Positions 26,760 through 35,204 of a stretch of DNA of 38,470 nt are shown one piece after another. Position 1 is the first letter of the stretch. Each line of letters begins with the position of its first letter. The notes under the pieces were generated by a model that saw only the letters and a program-made list of their open reading frames with translations, made no database searches and was not told the DNA's origin. The DNA lies in the NCBI GenBank assembly GCA_910577525.1, contig CAJTLI010000007.1, positions 1-38,470 of the forward strand, read 5' to 3'. The DNA comes from an uncultured Oscillospiraceae bacterium (GTDB lineage Bacteria > Bacillota > Clostridia > Oscillospirales > Oscillospiraceae). A program made the translations under genes and the position numbers.

Positions 26760-27713
26760 TCACTGGGGGTTGAGCTCCAGATATTTTTGGTCGATGTGGC
26801 TGTCCACCTGTAGGGACAGCTCCAGGGCGTCGTTATACCCCATTTTTTTGTTCCGGTTGTTCATGGCGGCCACCTCGATGACCACCGCCAGGTTCCGCCC
26901 CGGCCGCACCGGGATGGTCAGGGTGGGCACCCGCACGTCCAGCAGGGTGGTGAAGTGCTCCTCCGCCCCCAGGCGGTCGTAGAGCTTGCCGTCCTGCCAG
27001 ATCTCCATCTCGATGACCATGTCGATGGCGCTGTCGAACTTGACGGCGGACATGCCGAACAGCCGCCGCACGTCCACCACGCCGATGCCCCGCAGCTCAA
27101 TATAGTGCCGGATGAGCTCCGGCGCGGTGCCCACCAGTCCGCCGGCGGGGCTACGGCGGATCTCCACCGCGTCGTCGGCGATGAGCCGGTGGCCCCGCTT
27201 GACCAGCTCGATGGCGGTCTCGCTCTTGCCGATGCCCGACTCCCCCGCCAGCAGCACCCCCTCGCCGTACACCTCCACCAGCACGCCATGGCGGGTGATG
27301 GTGGGGGACAGGGCGGTGCGCAGATAGGCGATCATGGTGCTCATGATGCTGGAGGTGTTCTCCTGAGTGCTGAGGATGGCCTGGTCGTGCCGCCTGGCCA
27401 TCTCCATGCACTCGGGGTACGGCTTCAGCCCCCGGGCAAAGATCACCGCCGGGGTGTGGTAGGAAAACAGGGTGTCGAACACCGCCGCCCGCTTTTCCTG
27501 GGTGATCCCCTCCAGGTAGGAGATCTCCACCAGGCCCAGCAGCTGCATCCGCTCCCGGTCGAAGTAGTCGAAAAAGCCGGTGAGCTGGAGGCCGGGCCGG
27601 TTCACATCGTCGATGGTGATGAGCTTTTCCCGGTAGCCCTCCGGGCCGTACAGCACGTCTAAGTGGAAGTTGTCAATGATGGTGCCCAGCTTGATGCCAA
27701 CTTTGCCCGCCAC
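26760..27713 (-). CDS. hprK: HPr kinase/phosphorylase
   Basis: A 317-aa HprK/P, the bifunctional enzyme that phosphorylates and dephosphorylates HPr on Ser46 and so controls catabolite repression in Firmicutes. The N-terminal domain has NRPGLQLTGFFDYF, and the P-loop GESGIGKS is at about 157-164, preceded by RHGVLVEVYG. The family signature LRGIGVVDVRRLFG follows. Starts are ambiguous: GTG 27713 is 10 nt after AGAGGAG and fits family length, GTG 27722 is too close to the SD, and the open frame reaches 27794. It precedes glmS. No canonical ptsH is in the window. Confidence 0.94.
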   Translation of the reverse strand: MAGKVGIKLGTIIDNFHLDVLYGPEGYREKLITIDDVNRPGLQLTGFFDYFDRERMQLLGLVEISYLEGITQEKRAAVFDTLFSYHTPAVIFARGLKPYPECMEMARRHDQAILSTQENTSSIMSTMIAYLRTALSPTITRHGVLVEVYGEGVLLAGESGIGKSETAIELVKRGHRLIADDAVEIRRSPAGGLVGTAPELIRHYIELRGIGVVDVRRLFGMSAVKFDSAIDMVIEMEIWQDGKLYDRLGAEEHFTTLLDVRVPTLTIPVRPGRNLAVVIEVAAMNNRNKKMGYNDALELSLQVDSHIDQKYLELNPQ

Positions 27714-27750
27714 TGCGGTCACGCTCCTCTTCTGAATATATTCATTTTGT

Positions 27751-27759
27751 ATTCTACCA
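27751..27759 (-). promoter_or_regulatory. Extended -10 of hprK-glmS
   Basis: Minus-strand TGG-TAGAAT with only a T-rich -35 region. The leader would be about 30 nt. Confidence 0.45.
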
Positions 27760-27802
27760 CATACCTTCCCCGAAAAAAATAGCAAATCCATCAAATTCGC
27801 AC

Positions 27803-27831
27803 TTGATTTTTCCGCCCCGCTATGGTAGCAT
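27803..27831 (+). promoter_or_regulatory. Promoter of rpmB
   Basis: TTGATT (27803-27808), 17 nt, TAGCAT (27826-27831), with extended TGG before the -10. Confidence 0.65.
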
Positions 27832-27881
27832 AATGTAGTTGTCTATTAAGTGAATTTCAACCAGCGAGGAGGTTAGTCAAT

Positions 27882-28070
27882 ATGGCCAAATGCGAGTTCT
27901 GCGGCAAAGGCGTGAACTTCGGCATCCAGGTGTCCCACTCCCACCGCCGCTCCAACCGTTCCTGGAAGCCCAACGTCAAGCGCGTCAAGGCTGTGGTGGA
28001 CGGCGCGCCCAAGCACGTCTATGTGTGCACCCGCTGCCTCCGCTCCGGCAAAGTCACCCGCGCTGTTTAA
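27882..28070 (+). CDS. rpmB: 50S ribosomal protein L28
   Basis: A 62-aa L28 of the zinc-binding form, with CxxC pairs C4/C7 and C49/C52. The motif SHSHRRSNRSWKPN is diagnostic. SD GAGGAGG is 9 nt from the ATG. The gene is transcribed alone and ends at a bidirectional terminator shared with plsY. Zinc-binding L28 is the form commonly replaced under zinc starvation, but no zinc-free copy is in the window. Confidence 0.97.
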   Translation: MAKCEFCGKGVNFGIQVSHSHRRSNRSWKPNVKRVKAVVDGAPKHVYVCTRCLRSGKVTRAV

Positions 28071-28129
28071 ATCAGCGAATATCACCTGATTTCACCGCCT
28101 GCGGGCGGCAAAACACTGCGAGGCGTTTC

Positions 28130-28170
28130 AAAAACAGGACCCTGTGCCGTCTGCACAGGGTCCTGTTTTT
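28130..28170. terminator. Bidirectional terminator between rpmB and plsY
   Basis: A 13-bp perfect stem (28135-28147 with 28153-28165) flanked by A5 and T5. It serves both convergent genes. The plsY stop codon (28169-28171) overlaps its right flank. Confidence 0.9.
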
Positions 28171-28933
28171 ATTGTTCCCCGTTTTTTTCGCTCTCCGCCT
28201 CGGGCGCGGGCTCTCCCTCCGCCTTTGGCTCGGGCGCGGCCTCCTTCCTGCGGAAGCTGAACCTGCGCTCCGTCCCCTTGACAAGGCGCACCATGTTCCC
28301 CCGGTGCCCCCACAGCAGCAGCCCGCCCATAACGGCGGCCAGCAGCAGGATCAGCGGGTCCCGGTACACCAGCCAGGAGACAACGATAAAGGACGCGCCC
28401 CCCCAGCAGGAGCCCAGGGACACATACCGGGTGGCCGTCACCAGGACGATGAACCCCAGCCACACCGTCAGGGGGATGATCCAGCTGGGCCATACGCCGT
28501 CCCCGCCGATGCCGATCATAATGGCCACGGCGCTGCCGGACAGCACCCCCTTGCCCCCCCGGAACTGGAAGGTGCAGGGAAACATGTGGCCGATCATGCA
28601 GAACGCCCCCGCCCAATACTTGGACAGCGTCACCAGCTCCGGCGAGATGTGCCCGGCGATGAACATGGCGAACAGCACCGCCAGAACGGCCTTCACCGCG
28701 TCGCTGAGAATCACCGCCAGCGTCAGCGGCCCCCCAAAGGTCCGGTAGAAGTTGGTCAGGCCCGCGTTGCCGCTGCCGTGGTCCCGGATATCGTCCCGCA
28801 GGATGTAGCGGGACACCACCACGGCCCCGTTGAAGCACCCCAGGAAATAGGACACCACGGCCACGCCGGCCGCCGCCACCGCCAGCCAGCCGGGGCTCAC
28901 TCCGGCGGCCTCCAGCATCTGAGAATTCAGCAT
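28169..28933 (-). CDS. plsY: Glycerol-3-phosphate acyltransferase PlsY
   Basis: A 254-aa membrane acyltransferase using acyl-phosphate to make lysophosphatidate. Family motifs are GSGNAGLTNFYR, FRGGKGV and GHRGNMVRL, with about seven hydrophobic segments. A charged C-terminal extension of about 35 residues (Glu/Pro/Lys-rich) goes beyond the usual family end. TTG 28939 is in frame, but ATG 28933 is 7 nt after AAGGAGG. It starts 2 nt after the der stop, so it is coupled to der. Confidence 0.94.
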   Translation of the reverse strand: MLNSQMLEAAGVSPGWLAVAAAGVAVVSYFLGCFNGAVVVSRYILRDDIRDHGSGNAGLTNFYRTFGGPLTLAVILSDAVKAVLAVLFAMFIAGHISPELVTLSKYWAGAFCMIGHMFPCTFQFRGGKGVLSGSAVAIMIGIGGDGVWPSWIIPLTVWLGFIVLVTATRYVSLGSCWGGASFIVVSWLVYRDPLILLLAAVMGGLLLWGHRGNMVRLVKGTERRFSFRRKEAAPEPKAEGEPAPEAESEKNGEQ

Positions 28934-28935
28934 GG

Positions 28936-30264
28936 TCAATCCTCCTTGTCTCCCTTTTGTCGGATGGTGATGCGCACCGGAGTGCCGGTCAGGCCAAAGG
29001 TGGCCCGGATCTGGTTCTCCAGGTAGCGCTGATAGGAAAAATGAAACAGCTGCGCGTCATTGCAGAAGATGACGAAGTGGGGCGGCTTCACCCCGATCTG
29101 GGTCATATAGTAGATTTTCAGCCGCTTTCCCTTGTCGGTGGGGGGCTGAACCCGGGCCTGGGCGTCGCTCAGCACCTGGTTGAGCACCCCGGTGGGGATG
29201 CGCATAGCCGCCTGGTTCACCACATTGTCGATGAGTCCGAAGAGCCGGTCCACCCGCTGGCCCGTCAGGGCCGAGATAAACAGCACCGGGGCGTAGGTCA
29301 TATAGGAGAGGTCCCGCCGGACGTCCTCCTCCATGCGCTGCATGGTCTTGCCGTCCTTCTCGATGGCGTCCCACTTGTTCACCACGATGATGCAGGCCTT
29401 CCCCGCCTCGTGGGCCAGTCCGGCCACCTTGGTGTCCTGCTCCGTGACCCCCTCCTGAGCGTCGATCATGATGACGCACACGTCGCTGCGCTCGATGGCC
29501 ATGGTGGCCCGGAGGACGGAGAACTTCTCCACCCGGTCGTCCACCCTGGACTTTTTCCGCATTCCGGCGGTGTCGATGATGAGATACTTTTGGCCGTTTT
29601 TCTCCAGATAACTGTCCACCGCGTCCCGGGTAGTGCCCGCCACGTCGGAGACAATGACCCGCTCCTGGCCCAGAATCCGGTTCACCAGGGAGGACTTGCC
29701 CACGTTGGGCTTGCCGATGATAGCCACCTTGATGACATCGTCCCCTTCCTCCTCCTGATCCTCCGGGGGGAAGAATTCAAAACAGGCGTCCAGCAAATCG
29801 CCGGTGCCGTGGCCGTGAACGGCGGAGACGGGGAAGGGGTCCCCCAGCCCCAGGTTGTAGAACTCGTACATCTCCGGGTCGTTGAGGCCGGTGGAGTCCA
29901 TCTTGTTCACCGCCAGCACCACCGGCTTCCCGGAGCGCTGAAGCATTCCGGCCACCTCCTGATCGGCGGCGGTCATGCCCGTTCGGATGTCGCACACAAA
30001 GACGATGACGGTGGCGGAGGCGATGGCAATCTCCGCCTGCTCCCGCATGAAGGACAGAATTTGGTTGTCCGTCCCCGGCTCAATGCCGCCGGTGTCCACC
30101 AGGTCGAAGGCGCGGCCCCGCCACTCCGCCTGGGCGTACAGCCGGTCCCGGGTGACGCCGGGGGTGTCCTCCACGATGGACAGGCGTTTGCCCGTCAGCT
30201 TATTGAACAGCATGGATTTGCCCACATTGGGGCGGCCCACGATGGCCACCAGGGGCTTTGCCAT
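28936..30264 (-). CDS. der: Ribosome-associated GTPase Der (EngA)
   Basis: A 442-aa protein with two tandem GTPase domains and a C-terminal KH-like domain, required for 50S assembly. G1 motifs are GRPNVGKSMLFNKL (about 9-22) and GKPNVGKSSLVNRIL (about 183-197), with DTPGVTRDR and DVAGTTRDAVDS as switch regions and NKMD/NKWD as G4 motifs. SD AGGAGG precedes the ATG. Confidence 0.97.
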   Translation of the reverse strand: MAKPLVAIVGRPNVGKSMLFNKLTGKRLSIVEDTPGVTRDRLYAQAEWRGRAFDLVDTGGIEPGTDNQILSFMREQAEIAIASATVIVFVCDIRTGMTAADQEVAGMLQRSGKPVVLAVNKMDSTGLNDPEMYEFYNLGLGDPFPVSAVHGHGTGDLLDACFEFFPPEDQEEEGDDVIKVAIIGKPNVGKSSLVNRILGQERVIVSDVAGTTRDAVDSYLEKNGQKYLIIDTAGMRKKSRVDDRVEKFSVLRATMAIERSDVCVIMIDAQEGVTEQDTKVAGLAHEAGKACIIVVNKWDAIEKDGKTMQRMEEDVRRDLSYMTYAPVLFISALTGQRVDRLFGLIDNVVNQAAMRIPTGVLNQVLSDAQARVQPPTDKGKRLKIYYMTQIGVKPPHFVIFCNDAQLFHFSYQRYLENQIRATFGLTGTPVRITIRQKGDKED

Positions 30265-30353
30265 GGGGTATCCCTCCTAACGGCTGAGCTGATTCCTGAA
30301 CGCCCAGCCTCTGTCAAGGACAGCACCGGGCAAAATTTCACACATTTTAATGT

Positions 30354-30362
30354 AGTATATCA
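30354..30362 (-). promoter_or_regulatory. Extended -10 promoter of der-plsY
   Basis: Minus-strand TGA-TATACT, weak -35. It lies about 90 nt upstream of der. A TTGACA further on (about 30314-30319) lacks a suitable -10. Confidence 0.55.
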
Positions 30363-30416
30363 AATCTGTTGAAAAAAAGATAGGGGAAAACCCAAAATTT
30401 TTGGGGCGAAAGCAAC

Positions 30417-30447
30417 AAAAAAGCTGCCGTCCCACGGCAGCTTTTTT
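30417..30447. terminator. Terminator of rpmF
   Basis: An 8-bp stem (30423-30430 with 30434-30441) flanked by A6 and T6, so active in either direction. It follows the rpmF stop on the minus strand. Confidence 0.9.
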
Positions 30448-30453
30448 CGTCTA

Positions 30454-30636
30454 TTACTTCTCGGCAGGGGCGACCTCACGGCCATTATAGCTCATGCAGT
30501 TCTTGCACACGCGATGGGGCAGGGTGACGGTACCGCACTTGGGGCAGGTGTTGATACCGGGAGTCTCCAGCTTCCATACGGAGCTGCGGCGCTTGTTCCT
30601 GCGCTGCTTGGATACTTTACTCTTCGGGACGGCCAT
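30454..30636 (-). CDS. rpmF: 50S ribosomal protein L32
   Basis: A 60-aa L32 of the zinc-ribbon form (C31/C34 and C44/C47), with the usual MAVPKSKVSKQRRNKRRS start. Perfect SD AAGGAGG. It follows yceD by 42 nt, the common yceD-rpmF arrangement. Confidence 0.97.
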   Translation of the reverse strand: MAVPKSKVSKQRRNKRRSSVWKLETPGINTCPKCGTVTLPHRVCKNCMSYNGREVAPAEK

Positions 30637-30678
30637 TTTGACACCTCCTTATTTGGTCAATGTCCGCGGACATACAGC

Positions 30679-31194
30679 CTACTGATCTGATCCTCCCTCT
30701 GGCTCCAGCAGCTGGGACAGCTTGGCCCAGCGGGGGTCGATTTCCTTTCTGCACCGGCACGCCTCCACATTCAAGTCCGCGCCGCAGCCGGGACAAAGGC
30801 CCTTGCAATCCTCAGAGCAGAGGTTTTTTGTGTCCATCTCGAGGAGGAATACCTCCCGCATCAGCCCATCCAGCTCCAGCTCGCCCTCTGCGTTCAGCAG
30901 GACGATTTCGTCGCTCTCGCCGTTGGCCAGCTCAAAGGCCAACAGGGTCTCGTACTCCACCGTTTTTTCCCGCTCAAAGGGCTTGGCGCACCGGTCGCAG
31001 ACCAGCGACAGCACCGTATCCAGCCGGGCTGTCAGCGCCAAGGCTCCCGCCCGGTTGCGCACCTCTCCCTTGACGCGGACAGGGTTTGCAAAGGGCTTTC
31101 CCCCATACCACTCCAGATCGGACAGATCCACCTGGAGCGCGAAGGGCAGCGCCCCGCCGGGCTGCTGGGCTAAGGGCTTCAAATCCAGTTTCAT
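30679..31194 (-). CDS. yceD: YceD family protein (DUF177)
   Basis: A 171-aa YceD/DUF177 protein, usually encoded just before rpmF and linked to large-subunit rRNA accumulation. The core CDRCAKPF (C66/C69) is present, plus a cysteine-rich C-terminal cluster (C126, C130, C134, C137, C146, C148) that may bind zinc. SD GAGGTG precedes the ATG. Confidence 0.9.
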   Translation of the reverse strand: MKLDLKPLAQQPGGALPFALQVDLSDLEWYGGKPFANPVRVKGEVRNRAGALALTARLDTVLSLVCDRCAKPFEREKTVEYETLLAFELANGESDEIVLLNAEGELELDGLMREVFLLEMDTKNLCSEDCKGLCPGCGADLNVEACRCRKEIDPRWAKLSQLLEPEGGSDQ

Positions 31195-31223
31195 GGCACA
31201 CCTCGCATAATGGCACGACTGGT

Positions 31224-31252
31224 ATTATACTAGACCTGGCCGGAAATGTCAA
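31224..31252 (-). promoter_or_regulatory. Consensus promoter of yceD-rpmF
   Basis: Minus-strand TTGACA (31247-31252), 17 nt, TATAAT (31224-31229). Both boxes are perfect. Confidence 0.92.
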
Positions 31253-31270
31253 ATATTTTCCGCAATATTT

Positions 31271-31313
31271 TGTGTTTTTTTCGGTTCTTTTTTCTCATAA
31301 GAAAGAGGAACCG
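31271..31313. repeat. Palindromic repeat, copy 2
   Basis: An imperfect palindrome (core 31283-31312, GGTTC...GAACC ends) with a T-rich flank at 31273-31281, which is the A-rich tail of the family on the minus strand. It abuts the TAG stop of the aminotransferase gene. Confidence 0.6.
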
Positions 31314-32504
31314 CTATCCCTTGAGGAACGCCTCCAGCCGGTCCATCCCCCTTTTAATATTGTCCAGGCTGACGGCGTAGGACCAGCGGACAAAGCCGGG
31401 CGCGCCCATGCCCTCGCCGGGCACCGCGGCCACCAGGCCGTGCTTGAGCAGGGCGGCGCAGAAGTCCTCGCTGCTGCCGATTCTTTCACCGCAAATTCTC
31501 CGGCCCAGCTGCCGCTCCACGTTCATCATGATATAGAACGCGCCCTCCGGCTTGAGGCAGCTGACGCCCTCCATGTCGTTCACCCGCTCCACGAGATAGT
31601 TCCGGCGCTCCTCAAAGGACCGGCGCATGGCCTCCACGCAGTCCTGGGGGCCCGTCAGCGCCGCTGCCGCCGCCGCCTGGGACACGGAGCTGGGGGAGCC
31701 GGTGGAGTGGCTCAGGTAATTGGCCATCACCCCGGCAATCCGCTCCTCCGCCAGCAGGTAGCCGATCCGCCACCCCGTCATGGCGTAGGACTTGGATACG
31801 CCGTTGATGAGGACGGTGCGCTCCTTCGCGTCCTCCCCCAGCGCGGCCACAGAGGTAAATTCCGCCCCATCATACATCAGATTGCAGTAGATCTCGTCGG
31901 AGATGATATAGATATCCCGCTCCGCGCACACCCTGACGATGGCCGCCAGCTCCTCTTTGGAGTAGACCATTCCGGTGGGGTTGCAGGGGTTGTTGAGGAT
32001 GAGGGCCTTGGTTTTGGGGGTGATGGCGGCGGCCAGCTGGTCCGCCGTCATTTTAAATCCGGCGGGCTCCCGGGCGGTGACCACCACCGGCGCGCCCCCC
32101 GCCATTTTGATGAGCTCCAGGTAGCTCACCCAGAAGGGGGCGGGCAGGATCACCTCGTCGCCGGGGTCCACCAGGGCCCGCAGGGCGATATACACACAGT
32201 GCTTGGCCCCGCTGGTGACAACCGCCTGGGAGGGCCGGTAGTCCAGGCCGCAGTCCTCCCGCAGCCGGCGGCAGATGGCCTCCTTCAGCTCCAGGGTGCC
32301 GGAGGCGGGGGTGTAGCGGGTGATATTTTCCGCGATGGCCCGGTCCGCCGCCGCCTTGATGTGGTCCGGGGTGTTGAAATCCGGCTCACCGGCCCCGAAG
32401 CCGATGACATCCACGCCCTCCGCCTTCATTTTTTTGGCCAGCGCGTCCATGGCCATGGTGCTGGACGCCCGCACCGCAGAGGCGATTTGAGCAAGTTTCT
32501 TCAA
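31314..32504 (-). CDS. PLP-dependent class I aminotransferase (aspartate type)
   Basis: A 396-aa fold-type I aminotransferase of the AspC/AAT subgroup Ib, moving amino groups between aspartate or similar and 2-oxoglutarate. The PLP Lys is K238 in SKSYAMTGWRIGY. NNPCNPTG, SDEIY and GEGMGAPGFVRWSYA are typical. The start is TTG 32504, 6 nt after GGAGGG and giving MKKLAQIASAVRASSTMAM. The frame is open further upstream, but the promoter lies inside that extension, so longer starts are ruled out. Confidence 0.93.
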   Translation of the reverse strand: MKKLAQIASAVRASSTMAMDALAKKMKAEGVDVIGFGAGEPDFNTPDHIKAAADRAIAENITRYTPASGTLELKEAICRRLREDCGLDYRPSQAVVTSGAKHCVYIALRALVDPGDEVILPAPFWVSYLELIKMAGGAPVVVTAREPAGFKMTADQLAAAITPKTKALILNNPCNPTGMVYSKEELAAIVRVCAERDIYIISDEIYCNLMYDGAEFTSVAALGEDAKERTVLINGVSKSYAMTGWRIGYLLAEERIAGVMANYLSHSTGSPSSVSQAAAAAALTGPQDCVEAMRRSFEERRNYLVERVNDMEGVSCLKPEGAFYIMMNVERQLGRRICGERIGSSEDFCAALLKHGLVAAVPGEGMGAPGFVRWSYAVSLDNIKRGMDRLEAFLKG

Positions 32505-32535
32505 GGGAATCCCTCCAGAGTTCTGTTTTACGCAT

Positions 32536-32564
32536 ATTATATGCCTCGTCTTGCAGAATTGCAA
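32536..32564 (-). promoter_or_regulatory. Promoter of the aminotransferase gene
   Basis: Minus-strand TTGCAA (32559-32564), 17 nt, TATAAT (32536-32541). Confidence 0.82.
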
Positions 32565-32625
32565 GGGTTTTCCCGTCCAAAAACAAAGGTTTTGCAATCA
32601 GCACAAAGCCCCATTGCATTTTGTC

Positions 32626-32662
32626 AAAAAACCTCCCCGTCTGCCCAACGGGACGGGGAGGT
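32626..32662 (-). terminator. Terminator of the coaX-like gene
   Basis: An 11-bp stem (32631-32641 with 32652-32662), with six T on the minus strand after it. Confidence 0.8.
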
Positions 32663-32671
32663 CTCCGGCAG

Positions 32672-33445
32672 TCAGCGCCGGGTGTTTTTGCGGTATAAAT
32701 AATACAGGCCCTTCACCAGCAGGTCGTGGTCATACTTGATCTCCCGGCGGCACAGGCGGTACAGGGCCGGGGCCCGCCCCCCCGTGGCCACCACCGCGGC
32801 GGCGGGGGCGCCGGCGGCCTCCTCCAGGGACTCGATCACCCGGTCAAAGGCCCCGCTGTAGCCGTACAGCACCCCCGCCCGCATGGAGTCCACCGTATTC
32901 CGGCCCAGGGGGGTGTCCACCTGGGCCATGGAAATTTGGGGGAGCTGGGCCCCGTTTTGGGACAGGGCCTCCAGGGCGATGTCCACCCCGGGCATGATGG
33001 CACAGCCCTCGAAGGCCCCGGCGCTCAGGTAGGAGAAGGTGACGGCGGTGCGGGAGTTGATGACGATGGCCGGGGCGGGATAGAGGGCGGAGGCCGCCAC
33101 GCAGGAGGCCACGATGTCGCTGCCCAGCTGGTCGTGGACCTCCGCCTTGATGTTCAGCCCCGTTTTCAGCCCCGGCCCCACCACCAGGGGGGGCTTGCCG
33201 GTGAGCCGCCGCAGGGTCCGGGCGTAGATGCCGGTGATGGGGGGCACCACGCTGGACAAGATCGCCCCGTCCACCCCGCCCAGGTCCGCCCGGTAGAGGG
33301 CGAACACCCCCATCAGGTCGATGGCACAGCGGTCGTCGGTCATTTTGGCGTCGGTCTCCAGCTCCGACTGGAAGGACAGCACCCCCTCCCCGGTGAACAG
33401 GGCGATGGTGGTGCGGATGTTGCCGATATCAATGGCCAAAATCAT
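32672..33445 (-). CDS. Type III pantothenate kinase-like protein with altered active site
   Basis: A 257-aa protein of the CoaX fold (ASKHA type), recognised by DIGN at the N-terminus, SSVVPPI, GPGLKTGLNI and MPGVDIALEAL. CoaX makes 4'-phosphopantothenate. Several expected residues are changed: DIGNTN reads DIGNIR (I10, R11), GADR reads GSDI (Asp110 kept, Arg lost), and DxGTA reads NSRTA (N130). It may therefore be a non-canonical or regulatory paralogue. ATG 33445 follows AGAGAGG. It is 19 nt downstream of the HD-domain gene. Confidence 0.85.
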   Translation of the reverse strand: MILAIDIGNIRTTIALFTGEGVLSFQSELETDAKMTDDRCAIDLMGVFALYRADLGGVDGAILSSVVPPITGIYARTLRRLTGKPPLVVGPGLKTGLNIKAEVHDQLGSDIVASCVAASALYPAPAIVINSRTAVTFSYLSAGAFEGCAIMPGVDIALEALSQNGAQLPQISMAQVDTPLGRNTVDSMRAGVLYGYSGAFDRVIESLEEAAGAPAAAVVATGGRAPALYRLCRREIKYDHDLLVKGLYYLYRKNTRR

Positions 33446-33464
33446 GTCCTCTCTCCCCTTCTCT

Positions 33465-34031
33465 CTATCCATTCAGTATATCCATAACCCGCCGGTATTT
33501 GTCTCGGTAGAGCTCCCTGCTCCGGGGCGACAGCTTTTGAAAGCTCCGCTCCAGCTTTTCCTTCACGAATTTCTTCCCTTCCTCGAACTCCATGCCCCGC
33601 TCCCGGTAGGCCAGATAAAGCAGGCCCGGCAGGCTGTCAAAATGAGAGACCGCGTCCGCGTCCGCCACGCACAGCTCCTCCACGCTCTCCCGGTCCAGAG
33701 GCACGCTGCCCCGGTGGCTGCGAATGCAGTTCTGCACCAGCGCAATCTTTTCCGGCTCATAGTCCCATTGGGAGAGAATGCCTTGGGCCATCACCGCCCC
33801 ATGGATGTGGTGGTCGGGATACAGGCTGTAATCGGTGACAGACGCAATATCATGGAGCCACGCCGCAATCATCACAACCTCTTTGTCCGCCCCATACCGC
33901 TCCGCCAAAAAAGCCCCATTTTTGACCACCGCCTCAATATGCTCGTATACGCCCATCCCAAATTGATTGGAGGGCTGCTCACAGCGGTGCCGGAGCTCTC
34001 CCCGCAGATAATTCAAAATATCATTTCTCAT
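33465..34031 (-). CDS. HD-domain phosphohydrolase
   Basis: A 188-aa HD-superfamily protein with metal-binding H31, H60-D61 (WLHDIAS) and D124/D126 (ADADAVSHFD). Such proteins hydrolyse phosphoester bonds in nucleotides or related metabolites. The substrate is unknown. SD AAGGGGT precedes the ATG. It is co-transcribed with the coaX-like gene (19-nt gap). Confidence 0.87.
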   Translation of the reverse strand: MRNDILNYLRGELRHRCEQPSNQFGMGVYEHIEAVVKNGAFLAERYGADKEVVMIAAWLHDIASVTDYSLYPDHHIHGAVMAQGILSQWDYEPEKIALVQNCIRSHRGSVPLDRESVEELCVADADAVSHFDSLPGLLYLAYRERGMEFEEGKKFVKEKLERSFQKLSPRSRELYRDKYRRVMDILNG

Positions 34032-34054
34032 CCCGATTACCCCTTATACAGCCT

Positions 34055-34083
34055 ATTTTATCACGGGAGGACGCTCTTTGCAA
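34055..34083 (-). promoter_or_regulatory. Promoter of HD-domain and coaX-like genes
   Basis: Minus-strand TTGCAA (34078-34083), 17 nt, TAAAAT (34055-34060), with extended TGA. Confidence 0.75.
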
Positions 34084-34094
34084 GGAGGCAATGG

Positions 34095-34124
34095 AACGGC
34101 CGGAACGTCTCTGTCCCGGCCGTT
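34095..34124 (-). terminator. Hairpin after leuB
   Basis: A 9-bp perfect stem (34095-34103 with 34116-34124), 12-nt loop, no T tract. Possible 3' end of the leu operon. The next promoter's -35 starts 12 bp beyond. Confidence 0.4.
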
Positions 34125-34127
34125 TGC

Positions 34128-35204
34128 TCAGATATTTGCGCGGATGATCTCACCCATCTTTTTGGTCCCGATGACGCTCTCCCCCGCCCGGGCGATGTCC
34201 GCGGTGCGCCAGCCGTCCGCCAGCGCCTGGTCCACCGCCGCCTCAATGGCGTCCGCCTCGGCGGCCAGCTGGAAGGAGTAGCGGAACATCATGGCGGCGG
34301 ACAGGATGGTGGCGATGGGGTTGGCCTTGTCCTGGCCCGCGATGTCCGGGGCGGAGCCGTGGATGGGCTCGTACAGCGCCGGGGCCCCGTCCCCCATGGA
34401 GGCGGAGGGCAGCAGCCCGATGGAGCCGGTGACCATGGACGCCTCGTCGGACAGGATGTCGCCGAACATGTTCTCGGTGACGACGACATCAAACTGCCCC
34501 GGGTCCCGGACCAGCTGCATGGCGCAGTTGTCCACCAGCACGTCCTCGTAGGCCACGTCGGGGTATTCCTCCGCCAATCTGTGCATCACCGACCGCCACA
34601 GCCGGGAGGTCTCCAGCACGTTGGCCTTGTCCACGCTGGACACCTTTTTCCGGCGAAGGCGGGCCATCTCGAAGGCCCGGCGGCCGATGCGCTCGATCTC
34701 CTTCTCCGAGTAGGCCATCAGGTCGGTGCACTCCACCCCCCGGCCCTCGGTCTGGTAGCGGTCCCGCTTGCCGAAGTAGATGCCCCCGGTGAGCTCCCGG
34801 ACCATGAGCAGGTCGATGCCCTTTTCCGCCGTCTCCTTTTTCAGAGGGCAGGCGTCGGCCAGGGCGGGGCGCAGGGCGGCGGGGCGCAGGTTGGCGTACA
34901 GCCCCAGATCCTTGCGGATGGCCAGCAGGGCGGTCTCCGGACGCTGTTCAGCCGGTTTATCGCTGCCCCACTTGGGGCCGCCCACCGCACCCAGCAGCAC
35001 CGCGTCGCAGGCTTTGCACAGCTCGGCGGTGCCCTCCGGGTAGCTTTTGCCCACCGCGTCGGTGGCGCAGCCCCCCATGAGCACATCCACATACTCAAAG
35101 GTGTGGCCGAATTTCCCGCCCACCCGGTCGATGACCTTCACCGTCTCATTGACGATCTCCGGGCCGATGCCGTCCCCCCGGATCAGCGCGATTTTATAGT
35201 TCAT
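34128..35204 (-). CDS. leuB: 3-isopropylmalate dehydrogenase
   Basis: A 358-aa NAD-dependent beta-decarboxylating dehydrogenase of leucine synthesis. RGDGIGPEIV (9-18), GAVGGPKW, RELTGGIYFG, DNCAMQLV, TENMFGDILSDEAS and EPIHGSAPDIAG are all typical. ATG 35213 is in frame but immediately follows GGGAG. ATG 35204 is 9 nt away and matches the family N-terminus. It overlaps the upstream unknown gene's stop as ATGA. Confidence 0.97.
   Translation of the reverse strand: MNYKIALIRGDGIGPEIVNETVKVIDRVGGKFGHTFEYVDVLMGGCATDAVGKSYPEGTAELCKACDAVLLGAVGGPKWGSDKPAEQRPETALLAIRKDLGLYANLRPAALRPALADACPLKKETAEKGIDLLMVRELTGGIYFGKRDRYQTEGRGVECTDLMAYSEKEIERIGRRAFEMARLRRKKVSSVDKANVLETSRLWRSVMHRLAEEYPDVAYEDVLVDNCAMQLVRDPGQFDVVVTENMFGDILSDEASMVTGSIGLLPSASMGDGAPALYEPIHGSAPDIAGQDKANPIATILSAAMMFRYSFQLAAEADAIEAAVDQALADGWRTADIARAGESVIGTKKMGEIIRANI

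Noticed and set aside
31271..31313. Simple intrinsic terminator of the aminotransferase gene
   Set aside because: On the minus strand the stem is followed by A residues, not T. It fits the dispersed palindrome family better.
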